From the NCBI RefSeq assembly GCF_900142885.1, contig NZ_FRCL01000004.1:248001-312000 (forward strand): 64,000 nucleotides of DNA, given 5' to 3'. The stretch is from Flavobacterium xinjiangense. Lineage in GTDB: Bacteria; Bacteroidota; Bacteroidia; Flavobacteriales; Flavobacteriaceae. Shown here one piece after another: positions 17,197 to 24,316 of this stretch. A program made the position numbers and the translations under genes. How positions within the stretch are numbered: position 1 is the first letter of the stretch; each line of letters starts with the position of its first letter. The notes under the pieces are model-generated. The model worked only from the letters and a program-made list of their open reading frames with translations, did not search any database and was not told where the DNA came from.

Positions 17197-17620
17197 CGCC
17201 CAGAAGATTTATTGGTCCCGTTTTCTTATAATGATATTCCTTTTTTTCCTGGTTTTTAAGCACCATTTTATCTTCCGAAAGAGAGATTAACTCCTCACTC
17301 CATTTTGTAAACGGAGTCGAATAATCTATAAATGCTTTATCGTCTGCAAATCGCACAGTTACATTTTCATAGGTATTGTTTACCAAAAAAGTACCGTCTA
17401 GCTGCGGCATAACTTTCTTTCTGGTTCCACTGTTATTTTTGCCTATTTGAAAATAATCATAACTTTCATTCATCCCATAATCCTTATCTTTTCCTTGGTC
17501 AAAAACTACTTTTTCAATTTCCCAATATCCATTAATTTTAGCAACATCAGCAGGAGTTATCTTTTGCTGACAAGCAACAAAAAACAGTGAAATAAATACA
17601 ATTCTAAATGCATTTTTCAT
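17177..17620 (-). CDS. Small lipocalin-like lipoprotein
   Basis: A 147-residue lipoprotein: signal peptide with lipobox FFVAC (Cys near residue 17), then a beta-rich domain starting INGYWEIEKVVF, typical of lipocalin-like/DUF proteins that begin with a 'G.W' strand. No catalytic motif. Likely in the outer membrane, facing the periplasm. It overlaps the DUF721 gene by 20 nt and would be co-transcribed. A copy of the dispersed stem-loop element lies just upstream of its start (17636-17730). Confidence 0.65.
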   Translation of the reverse strand: MKNAFRIVFISLFFVACQQKITPADVAKINGYWEIEKVVFDQGKDKDYGMNESYDYFQIGKNNSGTRKKVMPQLDGTFLVNNTYENVTVRFADDKAFIDYSTPFTKWSEELISLSEDKMVLKNQEKKEYHYKKTGPINLLGDGKKTK

Positions 17621-17635
17621 ATAATTATTATTTTT

Positions 17636-17730
17636 AGGAGCTATTTCCCGCTGTCCACTATATCTTTTTCTTGTTATTCTTCCTTCGTCAGAATTTCAAG
17701 AAAAAGGATGCCGTTTCCATCAGGGCTAGG
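17636..17730 (-). repeat. Dispersed intergenic stem-loop element, copy A
   Basis: On the minus strand it starts TAGCCCTGATGGAAACGGCA and ends GCGGGAAATAGCTCC, with a central inverted repeat CTTTTTCTTG/CAAGAAAAAG (17664-17673 with 17697-17706). It shares these ends with copy D at 33.1 kb and copy C at 26.95 kb. It lies between two divergent genes, with no coding content. Confidence 0.7.
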
Positions 17731-17871
17731 TCATTTGAAACCAAATACTATTTTCGTTTCAAAGACAAAGTTAAACTTAATAAACGCAAAGAAAACAAAA
17801 AAAGGAAAAACACATTAAACTATTTTATATATTTTTGGTCTTAAACTAATTAGAAATAAATCATTAGTAAG

Positions 17872-18942
17872 ATGCCAAAAACAATCTATAGTTTCCTTAT
17901 CCTATTACTATGCTTCGGTTGTAATTCAGAAACTGTTGAGCCTGCGCCTACACCAACAGAAACGATTTATTTCCCACCATTAACCGGTACTATTTGGGAA
18001 ACAAAATCAATTGCAGGTTTAGGTTGGAAACAAACCGCCGTCCAGCCACTTTTGGATTATTTAGAACTGAAACACACAAAGGGTTTCATTATTCTGGTCA
18101 ACGGCCGTATCGTCATGGAAAATTATTTCAACGGTCATTCAGCGTCTGCTAATTGGTATTGGGCCAGTGCCGGAAAAACATTGACTTCCACTTTAACTGG
18201 AATTGCCCAACAAGAAAATATAATAAACATAAACAATAAAGTTTCTCAATATATTGGAACGGGTTGGACAAGCGAAACTTTAGCTCAAGAAAATTTAATT
18301 ACCTGCAAAAACCTACTCACAATGACTTCCGGTATCGAAGATATTGCTAATGGTGATGATGTTTCCCCTTCAAGTCTTCAGTACAAAGCTGATGCCGGAA
18401 CCCGTTGGGCCTATCATAACGTATATGTAAAATTGCAAGACGTGATTGCGCAAGCAAGCGGTCAAACTTGGAACGCTTATTTCAATGCAAAATTAAGAGA
18501 CAAAATAGGAATGGATGGTGCTTGGTTTCAATCTGGCAATAATTCCGTTTATGGAAGTACAACTAGAAGTATGGCTCGTTTTGGATTGTTGATGTACAAT
18601 AAAGGAAAATGGGATAACACTATTATTTTGAACGAAACCTATTTTAACGAAGCGACAAATACTTCACAAACAATAAATCTTGGTTACGGATATTTATGGT
18701 GGCTCAATGGAAAAAGCAGTTACCATTTACCACAATCACAACTTACGATTCCCGGAAGTATCATTCCTACTGCGCCAAATGATATGTTTATGGCTTTAGG
18801 CAAAAATGACCAGAAAACATATGTCATTCCTAGCAAGAAAATGGTAGTAATTAGAATGGCCGACGCAGCTGATAACGTCAATCTGGCGCTGTCGGATTTT
18901 GATGAAACTTTATGGCAGAAAATCAGTGCTTTGTATCAGTAA
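17872..18942 (+). CDS. Serine hydrolase lipoprotein, class C beta-lactamase fold
   Basis: A 356-residue exported protein with a lipobox (LLCFGC, Cys near 17) and a beta-lactamase/DD-peptidase fold. The nucleophile motif is SAGK (Ser99, Lys102) and the second motif is YHN (Tyr181-Asn183), in the context WAYHNVYVKLQD. Such proteins are mostly esterases, DD-peptidases or amidases rather than drug-resistance enzymes; the substrate is not predictable here. It stands alone, with 250 nt of upstream DNA that includes repeat copy A. Confidence 0.86.
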   Translation: MPKTIYSFLILLLCFGCNSETVEPAPTPTETIYFPPLTGTIWETKSIAGLGWKQTAVQPLLDYLELKHTKGFIILVNGRIVMENYFNGHSASANWYWASAGKTLTSTLTGIAQQENIININNKVSQYIGTGWTSETLAQENLITCKNLLTMTSGIEDIANGDDVSPSSLQYKADAGTRWAYHNVYVKLQDVIAQASGQTWNAYFNAKLRDKIGMDGAWFQSGNNSVYGSTTRSMARFGLLMYNKGKWDNTIILNETYFNEATNTSQTINLGYGYLWWLNGKSSYHLPQSQLTIPGSIIPTAPNDMFMALGKNDQKTYVIPSKKMVVIRMADAADNVNLALSDFDETLWQKISALYQ

Positions 18943-18945
18943 AAA

Positions 18946-19122
18946 TTATTTGTTTTTCATCCTTTTTACCATTCCCAGAACAAAGAAAACTAAACCAACC
19001 AGCAATAAAAAATAGTAAAAACTAATACTTTTACTTCTGATAAGATTGGCCAAAACAAAAGAAGAAATACTGATAAAATAAAAATAAATCGGGTTTGTAT
19101 TTTTAAAAGAAGAAAAATTCAT
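18946..19122 (-). CDS. Small two-TM membrane protein downstream of ftsY
   Basis: A 58-residue open frame from ATG 19122 to TAA 18946. The protein has two hydrophobic segments (about 12-26, containing IYFYFISISSFVLAN, and 36-51, containing YYFLLLVGLVFFVLG) and a basic tail VKRMKNK, as expected for an inner-membrane hairpin. It starts 10 nt after the ftsY stop on the same strand, so it would be co-transcribed with ftsY. I do not recognise a family. Support comes from TM pattern, spacing and positive-inside tail; the gene is below common length cut-offs. Confidence 0.6.
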   Translation of the reverse strand: MNFSSFKNTNPIYFYFISISSFVLANLIRSKSISFYYFLLLVGLVFFVLGMVKRMKNK

Positions 19123-19131
19123 TGCATTATA

Positions 19132-20085
19132 TTATTTAAAGAAACTATCCACAAATTCGTACTTATTAAACACCTGTAAATCTTCAATTTTTTCCCCTAC
19201 ACCAATGTATTTGACAGGAATTTGAAATTGATCTGAAATCCCAATTACGACACCTCCTTTAGCAGTACCGTCTAATTTAGTAACCGCTAAACAAGTTACC
19301 TCTGTAGCGGCAGTAAATTGTTTGGCTTGCTCAAACGCATTTTGACCCGTAGAACCATCAAGAACCAACAAAACATCGTGAGGTGCATCCCCTACAACTT
19401 TTTGCATTACTCGTTTCACTTTTGTCAACTCGTTCATCAAATTGATTTTGTTATGCAAACGTCCTGCAGTGTCAATAATTACGATATCTGCATTTTGAGC
19501 AACCGCGGACTGCAAAGTATCAAAAGCCACCGATGCAGGATCACTTCCCATATCCTGACGAACAATAGGAACACCTACTCTATCCGCCCAAATTTGCAAT
19601 TGATCTATAGCTGCGGCACGAAAAGTATCTGCAGCACCCAAAACCACTTTGTAGCCTTGTTTTTTAAATTGATATGCTAATTTTCCTATAGTAGTCGTTT
19701 TTCCCACTCCGTTGACACCAACAACCATTAAAACATAAGGCTTGGTTTGAGTTGGAATCACAAATTCAGTAGCTTCACCTGAATTTGTTTCAGACAGTAA
19801 ACTAGCTATTTCCTCCCTAAGGATTTGATTTAGTTCTTCTATTCCAAGATATTTATCCGAAGCTACACGCTTTTCTATCCGAGTGATAATTTTCAATGTG
19901 GTATTTACCCCAACATCCGAAGCCACGAGAATTTCTTCCAGATTATCTAAAACGTCATCATCAACTTTAGTCTTTCCGGCAACCGCTTTGGTCAATTTTG
20001 AAAAGAAAGTTGTTTTTGATTTTTCCAGACCTTTGTCTAATGTTTCTTTTTTCTCTTGGGAAAATATTCTTTTGAAAAAACTCAT
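19132..20085 (-). CDS. ftsY: Signal recognition particle receptor FtsY
   Basis: A 317-residue SRP-GTPase that docks ribosome-SRP complexes at the inner membrane for co-translational insertion. It lacks the long acidic A-domain of E. coli, as usual in Bacteroidota. The N domain precedes the G domain with VGVNGVGKTTTIGKLA (P-loop), DTFRAAAIDQL, DTAGR and TKLDGTAKGG; it ends near the typical short FDS.FF helix. It follows DUF4295-rpmG-rpmB in the same direction, but a hairpin at 20161-20192 separates it from them, so it is probably partly independent. Confidence 0.96.
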   Translation of the reverse strand: MSFFKRIFSQEKKETLDKGLEKSKTTFFSKLTKAVAGKTKVDDDVLDNLEEILVASDVGVNTTLKIITRIEKRVASDKYLGIEELNQILREEIASLLSETNSGEATEFVIPTQTKPYVLMVVGVNGVGKTTTIGKLAYQFKKQGYKVVLGAADTFRAAAIDQLQIWADRVGVPIVRQDMGSDPASVAFDTLQSAVAQNADIVIIDTAGRLHNKINLMNELTKVKRVMQKVVGDAPHDVLLVLDGSTGQNAFEQAKQFTAATEVTCLAVTKLDGTAKGGVVIGISDQFQIPVKYIGVGEKIEDLQVFNKYEFVDSFFK

Positions 20086-20160
20086 TGTGTAATAGTATTA
20101 AAAATGAAGTATTTAGACTTAAAGAGTCAATACGATTTTCTAACGGTAAATATAGAAAAT

Positions 20161-20192
20161 AAAAAAGCTACTTCCGAATGAAAGTAGCTTTT
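20161..20192 (-). terminator. Hairpin between DUF4295 gene and ftsY
   Basis: AAAAGCTACTT (20163-20173) pairs with AAGTAGCTTTT (20182-20192) and is followed on the minus strand by a T-run. It lies 20 nt after the DUF4295 gene and may end or attenuate the ribosomal-protein transcript before ftsY. Confidence 0.7.
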
Positions 20193-20212
20193 CTATATAA
20201 TGTGATTGTTAA

Positions 20213-20365
20213 CTATTTCTTTTTCAAGAATTCATCAACTGCTTCTGGAGCCATAATAGATTCTACGAATGTATATGCTCCTGTTACTGGAGATTTCACC
20301 ATTTTGATGGCTTTTGATAATCTCTTAGAAGATGTCTGTAACGTTGCTACTGTTTTCTTTGCCAT
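20213..20365 (-). CDS. DUF4295 small basic protein
   Basis: A 50-residue protein starting MAKKTVATLQTSSKRLSKAI and ending EFLKKK. It matches the DUF4295 family, which is found in Bacteroidota directly after rpmG. It is rich in lysine and probably binds the ribosome or RNA; this is inferred only from gene order. It continues the rpmB-rpmG transcript. Confidence 0.85.
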   Translation of the reverse strand: MAKKTVATLQTSSKRLSKAIKMVKSPVTGAYTFVESIMAPEAVDEFLKKK

Positions 20366-20439
20366 GATTTAAATGTATATGTATTTTAACAAAACCTCCA
20401 AATGTCACCATTTGAAATTTTCATCAAAATCGCTAATTA

Positions 20440-20622
20440 TTACTTAATTTCTTTGTGAACTGTTACACGTTTCAAGATTGGATTAAATTTCTTAATCTCT
20501 AATCTGTCTGGAGTATTTTTTTTGTTCTTTGTTGTGATGTATCTTGAAGTCCCTGCAACACCTGAAGTCTTGTGCTCAGTACATTCTAAAATTACCTGGA
20601 TTCTATTACCTTTCTTTGCCAT
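20440..20622 (-). CDS. rpmG: 50S ribosomal protein L33
   Basis: A 60-residue basic protein. The start [18 protein letters not shown] and the later [19 protein letters not shown] are typical L33. It has a single cysteine (ECTEHK), so the zinc-ribbon four-cysteine form is absent (C-minus type). It lies between rpmB and the DUF4295 gene in a small ribosomal operon. Confidence 0.95.
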   Translation of the reverse strand: MAKKGNRIQVILECTEHKTSGVAGTSRYITTKNKKNTPDRLEIKKFNPILKRVTVHKEIK

Positions 20623-20649
20623 CTTGCTATTTTTTTATTTTGGAATGGA

Positions 20650-20886
20650 TTATTTAATAAATCCTTCTGACTGTGCTTTTTTCAAAACCGCAGCAATTCC
20701 ATTTTTGTTAATTGTTTTTATCGTAGATGCTGCTACTCTAAGAGTAATCCATCTATCTTCTTCTGGAAGATAAAAACGCTTTTTAACTAAGTTTACAGAA
20801 AATTTTCTCTTAGTTTTATTCATAGCGTGAGAAACGTTATTTCCTACCATCGCTCTTTTACCTGTAAGGTCACAAACTCTTGACAT
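20650..20886 (-). CDS. rpmB: 50S ribosomal protein L28
   Basis: A 78-residue protein with the L28 hallmark start [22 protein letters not shown] and the central [20 protein letters not shown]. First gene of the rpmB-rpmG-DUF4295 group. A TTTCTTTGCACC sequence on the minus strand upstream of its start (TAnnTTTG with one mismatch) is a possible promoter. Confidence 0.96.
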   Translation of the reverse strand: MSRVCDLTGKRAMVGNNVSHAMNKTKRKFSVNLVKKRFYLPEEDRWITLRVAASTIKTINKNGIAAVLKKAQSEGFIK

Positions 20887-20957
20887 TATCTTATCTTTTA
20901 TCGTTATTCAAATCGAGGGTGCAAAGAAAAGAAAAATAAACCTATTATGCAAAATAA

Positions 20958-22211
20958 TTAAAGCACATTTTTCAAAATTTCTTTCTGTAATATTTCCAAA
21001 CTCTTCATTACTGTTCTATCTATCACTTTTTCACGTGGTTGACCAAAATTAAATTCTTCAACAATTATATCATTTGGAGTAGCCAATGCGATAAAAACAG
21101 TGCCAATTAGAGCTTCTGAGTCCCCTTTTGAAGGTCCGGCGTTTCCGGTTGTGGCAATTGCGTAATCCGTTTTCATCATTTTTTTGATACTCAAAGCCAT
21201 AGCCGAAACTACTTCCCTACTTACAACAGAATGCTCTTTTATGAGGCTGTCCGGTATGCCAAGAACATTAATTTTAATCTCTGTCGCATAGCAAACCACA
21301 CTACCCTTAAAATAATTTGAAGCTCCTGGAAAAGAGGTTAAAAGTTGAGCAATTTTGCCTCCAGTGCAACTTTCAGCCGTTGAAATAGTTTTATTTTGTT
21401 TTGTCAGCATTTTCCCAACAACTACCTCTAAGGTTTCGTCATCATCAAAACCAACAATAATATCGTGGATTATCGCATCCAATGACTTAACATTTTCAGC
21501 AATTGCTGCCTCTAATTTTTCTTTATCAGTACCTCTGCCAGAAAGTCTCAAACGAACCCTTCCCGGAGCTGGCAAATAAGCCAATTTTATAAATTCTGGA
21601 AGGTTATTTTCCCATTCTTCTATCCGTTCGGCAACATGACTTTCGCCCTGACCATAAGTAAGAATTGTTTTATGGATAATATAAGGACGTTTGTACTCCC
21701 GAACTACTTTTGGAATGATTTCATTTTCGACTAAATATTTCATTTCATAAGGAACTCCAGGAAGCGAAATAAAAACCGTATTTTCTTTTTTCATCCACAT
21801 CCCTGGTGCTGTTCCTACCTGATTATGAAGCACTGTACATTTAGAAGGAACAAGAGCCTGGTCTTTATTAATTTGAGAAGCTTTTCTATTCATCACACGT
21901 TCAATTAACTCGACAACGTGATTTTCGACTGCTTTATTAACTACCAATTCATCTTCAAAATAGTCACAGAATGTTGTTTTGGTAATGTCATCTTTTGTAG
22001 GTCCTAAACCACCAGTTATAATAACTAAATCTACCTTGTTTTGAAGCTTTGCAAAAGTATCCAAAATGTGTTTTTTATCATCACTTATCGAAATCATTTC
22101 GTTAATTTCTACACCAATTCTGTCTAATGATTTGGCAATAAAAGCAGAATTCGTATCGACAATTTGTCCAATTAAAATTTCGTCACCTATAGTAATTATG
22201 GTTGCTTTCAT
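20958..22211 (-). CDS. cinA: CinA family protein (competence/damage-inducible; NMN deamidase domain)
   Basis: A 417-residue two-domain protein. Residues about 1-170 form a molybdopterin-binding-like (COG1058) domain with [20 protein letters not shown] and [10 protein letters not shown]; about 255-410 form the CinA C-terminal domain with [20 protein letters not shown] and [11 protein letters not shown]. The pair acts as ADP-ribose/NAD pyrophosphatase and NMN deamidase in NAD recycling in other bacteria. It is transcribed alone. Copy B of the dispersed element lies upstream. Confidence 0.93.
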   Translation of the reverse strand: MKATIITIGDEILIGQIVDTNSAFIAKSLDRIGVEINEMISISDDKKHILDTFAKLQNKVDLVIITGGLGPTKDDITKTTFCDYFEDELVVNKAVENHVVELIERVMNRKASQINKDQALVPSKCTVLHNQVGTAPGMWMKKENTVFISLPGVPYEMKYLVENEIIPKVVREYKRPYIIHKTILTYGQGESHVAERIEEWENNLPEFIKLAYLPAPGRVRLRLSGRGTDKEKLEAAIAENVKSLDAIIHDIIVGFDDDETLEVVVGKMLTKQNKTISTAESCTGGKIAQLLTSFPGASNYFKGSVVCYATEIKINVLGIPDSLIKEHSVVSREVVSAMALSIKKMMKTDYAIATTGNAGPSKGDSEALIGTVFIALATPNDIIVEEFNFGQPREKVIDRTVMKSLEILQKEILKNVL

Positions 22212-22289
22212 TTTTTTGAAGTTGATGGAGTTTTTTTTCTGAGATTTTAATCTAAAAACAGAATATCTAAATTAGTAGATTCCGTTTTG

Positions 22290-22402
22290 CGTGAGGGATA
22301 AAAGTGAAAATCATCTCTAATCTCGTTCTTATAACGAGAAGAAAGAGATTGCAACGGATAGCCCGACCACGCTGTAACGATAGTGAAAGCGTGGTCAAGC
22401 CC
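22290..22402 (+). repeat. Dispersed intergenic element, copy B (two stem-loops)
   Basis: It contains the family core AAGTGAAAATC and AGATTGCAACGGATAGC (compare copy C), split by a hairpin TCTCGTT/AACGAGA (22321-22327 with 22333-22339), followed by a second hairpin GACCACGC/GCGTGGTC (22365-22372 with 22389-22396). It differs from copies A, C and D in its right end. Located between the Hpt gene and cinA. Confidence 0.6.
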
Positions 22403-22407
22403 AAATT

Positions 22408-22752
22408 TTACAAATCAAAGTCTTTTTTGATTTCTTTGATAGCATCATTAACCTGATTCTTTACGCTTTTGAAAGTTTCTTTTATTTCTTTCTTTTTACC
22501 CTCTGCTTTTGTCCAAGCTTCAATTTGCAGAATTTCTTCAAAAGCGACATTCAGACCCAATAAATCAAGGGTAGGTTTAATTTTGTGAGCATAAGCATAA
22601 GCATGTTTATGATCTTTCTTTTTTATTCCTTCTTTGATTTGCATTAAATCTTCAGGAACTTCGGTAACAAACAAATTCAGAATTTCATTTACAAATTCTG
22701 GATCGTTATCTGAAAGTGCGTACACTTTGGAAAGGTTATATTTTAAAGCCAT
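22408..22752 (-). CDS. Free-standing Hpt phosphotransfer protein
   Basis: A 114-residue helical protein. The motif HAYAYAHKIKPTLDLLGL is the Hpt signature, with the phospho-accepting His in AHKIKP; DPEFVNEILNLFVTEVPEDL forms the preceding helix. It would relay phosphate from a hybrid kinase to a response regulator. It overlaps the FAH gene stop by 1 nt and is last in that transcript. No kinase or regulator is adjacent; the hybrid kinase at 180-2321 is the only candidate partner in the window (guess). Confidence 0.82.
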   Translation of the reverse strand: MALKYNLSKVYALSDNDPEFVNEILNLFVTEVPEDLMQIKEGIKKKDHKHAYAYAHKIKPTLDLLGLNVAFEEILQIEAWTKAEGKKKEIKETFKSVKNQVNDAIKEIKKDFDL

Positions 22753-23363
22753 TATTTTACTTGTATTCTAAAGAGTTGTTGTCCTTCTAAAAATCCTTCT
22801 AAAACATCGTCTGGTTTTACGGCAGCCACTCCTTCCGGAGTACCTGTGAAAATGATATCGCCAATTTTTAGCGTAAAAAACTGAGAAACATAAGAAATTA
22901 GTTCGTCAATTTTCCACAACATATGACTGGAATTACTTTTTTGCACCGTTTCATTATTGTTCGTCAATTCAAATGTAATATTTTCTAACGAATTAAATTG
23001 ATTTTTTGGTATAAATTCTCCTATAACTGCCGAACCGTCAAATGCTTTTGCTTTTTCCCAAGGCAGACCTTTTGCCTTTAATTTATCTTGTAAATCACGA
23101 GCTGTAAAATCGATTCCAACACTGATTTCGTCATAATATTTATGAGCAAACTTAGGTTCAATATACTTCCCAACTTTATTGATTTTTACAATAATTTCGA
23201 TTTCATGGTGAACATCTTCCGAAAATTCAGGAATTACAAACGGATGCTGTTTCAATAAAACAGCCGAATCCGGTTTCATGAAAACAACTGGTTCTGTTGG
23301 CCTTTCGTTCTGTAATTCTTCTATATGGTTGGTATAATTTCTACCTATGCAGATTATTTTCAT
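22752..23363 (-). CDS. Fumarylacetoacetate hydrolase family enzyme
   Basis: A 203-residue compact member of the FAH fold family: KIICIGRNYTNHIEEL start, metal-site elements HHEIEIIV (Glu-X-Glu), GIDFTARDLQ, and IIFTGTPEGV near the end. Small single-domain members act as acylpyruvases or oxaloacetate decarboxylases. A TTG at 23378 would extend the frame by five residues; the ATG at 23363 gives the family-typical MKIICIGRNY start. It lies between the exonuclease gene and the Hpt gene on one strand (37-nt and 1-nt junctions), so probably in one operon. Confidence 0.9.
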   Translation of the reverse strand: MKIICIGRNYTNHIEELQNERPTEPVVFMKPDSAVLLKQHPFVIPEFSEDVHHEIEIIVKINKVGKYIEPKFAHKYYDEISVGIDFTARDLQDKLKAKGLPWEKAKAFDGSAVIGEFIPKNQFNSLENITFELTNNNETVQKSNSSHMLWKIDELISYVSQFFTLKIGDIIFTGTPEGVAAVKPDDVLEGFLEGQQLFRIQVK

Positions 23364-23400
23364 TGTTTTGATTTTCAATAGTCAGGCTATAAACTGAACC

Positions 23401-24171
23401 TTATTTCGTATTCAATTTTCGAAGTTTGATTGCCGTTAAAACTTTTTTGGTATATAAAGGGAAATCAGCATTTTGAATCCAACTGAAATAACCTGGTTCC
23501 GTTTCTAAAACCTTATCCACTTTTACTCCTTTGTGTTTTCCAAATGAAAAAATCTCTTCATTATCCTTATCAAAAGCAATCATCCCTGCAAAATCGGCAA
23601 TCTTTTTTCTTGTTGAAAATTCCGAAAGTAATTTCATGTCATTTTCCAATTCTGGATAACGATCTAATTGTGCTTTAAGGATTTCATAAGTGGCCATCGT
23701 ATCCGCTTCGGCAGAATGTGCATTTTCCAGTCCTTTACCACAATAGAATTTCAAAGCAGCAGACAAGGTGCGTTCCTCCATTTTATGAAAAATAGTTTGA
23801 ACATCTACCGAAACTTTTCCTTTCATATCAAAATCTACTCCGGCACGCAATAATTCTTCTGCTAATAACGGAATATCAAAACGATCCGAATTAAATCCAG
23901 CTAAATCACTGTCTTTAATCATTGCGTAAACCTGCGAAGCCAGCTCATTAAAGGTAGGTTCATTGGCTACTTTTTCGTCGGTAATTCCATGAACGGCTGT
24001 AGTTTGTGCAGGGATTGGAATAGTGGGATTCACTAACCATGTTTTACTTTCTTTATTTCCATTAGGAAAAACTTTGAATATTGATATTTCTACAATTCTG
24101 TCTTTTCCGATATCAATTCCTGTGGTTTCCAGATCGAAAAAGCAAATTGGCTTACTTAACTTTAATTCCAT
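23401..24171 (-). CDS. 3'-5' exonuclease, DEDDh type
   Basis: A 256-residue exonuclease of the DnaQ/epsilon class. Exo I is FDLETTGID, Exo II GFNSDRFDIPLL, and Exo III HSAEADTMATYEI with the essential His and Asp. The C-terminal 70 residues (FSFGKHKGVKVDKVLETEPG, then FSWIQ) are a small 'quorum-like' extension common in Bacteroidota copies. Role: probable proofreading or RNA/DNA trimming; not a polymerase subunit by context. It has a perfect -7 element (24192-24199) and starts a three-gene transcript with FAH and Hpt. Confidence 0.9.
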   Translation of the reverse strand: MELKLSKPICFFDLETTGIDIGKDRIVEISIFKVFPNGNKESKTWLVNPTIPIPAQTTAVHGITDEKVANEPTFNELASQVYAMIKDSDLAGFNSDRFDIPLLAEELLRAGVDFDMKGKVSVDVQTIFHKMEERTLSAALKFYCGKGLENAHSAEADTMATYEILKAQLDRYPELENDMKLLSEFSTRKKIADFAGMIAFDKDNEEIFSFGKHKGVKVDKVLETEPGYFSWIQNADFPLYTKKVLTAIKLRKLNTK

Positions 24172-24191
24172 GTCTATATTTTGTATTAGTA

Positions 24192-24199
24192 CAAATATA
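24192..24199 (-). promoter_or_regulatory. -7 promoter element of the exonuclease operon
   Basis: TATATTTG on the minus strand, 20 nt before the ATG at 24171, matches TAnnTTTG. No TTG at the standard distance. Confidence 0.55.
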
Positions 24200-24219
24200 G
24201 AAATTTGGGTTTAATTTCG

Positions 24220-24244
24220 TTTAAAGTTTAAAGTTTAAAGTTTC
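24220..24244. repeat. Tandem heptamer run (TTTAAAG)n
   Basis: TTTAAAG occurs three times head to tail, then degenerates, between the exonuclease promoter and the E2 terminator. Similar low-complexity heptamer runs are seen in other gaps and once inside a gene (31048-31079). Confidence 0.6.
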
Positions 24245-24262
24245 ATAAATACTCAAAAAAAG

Positions 24263-24298
24263 AAAACCCGATTGATTTTTAAAAATCAATCGGGTTTT
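24263..24298 (-). terminator. Terminator of the E2 gene
   Basis: A perfect 18-bp hairpin with the core ACCCGATTGATTTTT (24263-24280 with 24281-24298) and a T-rich tail on the minus strand. It lies 19 nt past the E2 stop. Confidence 0.88.
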
Positions 24299-24316
24299 TA
24301 TTATAATCATAAATTT

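Noticed and set aside
17872..18942. Serine hydrolase as a true beta-lactamase
   Set aside because: It has the class C fold motifs SxxK and YxN, but so do many esterases and peptidases; no ampR/ampG neighbours, and the lipoprotein form is more typical of other hydrolases.
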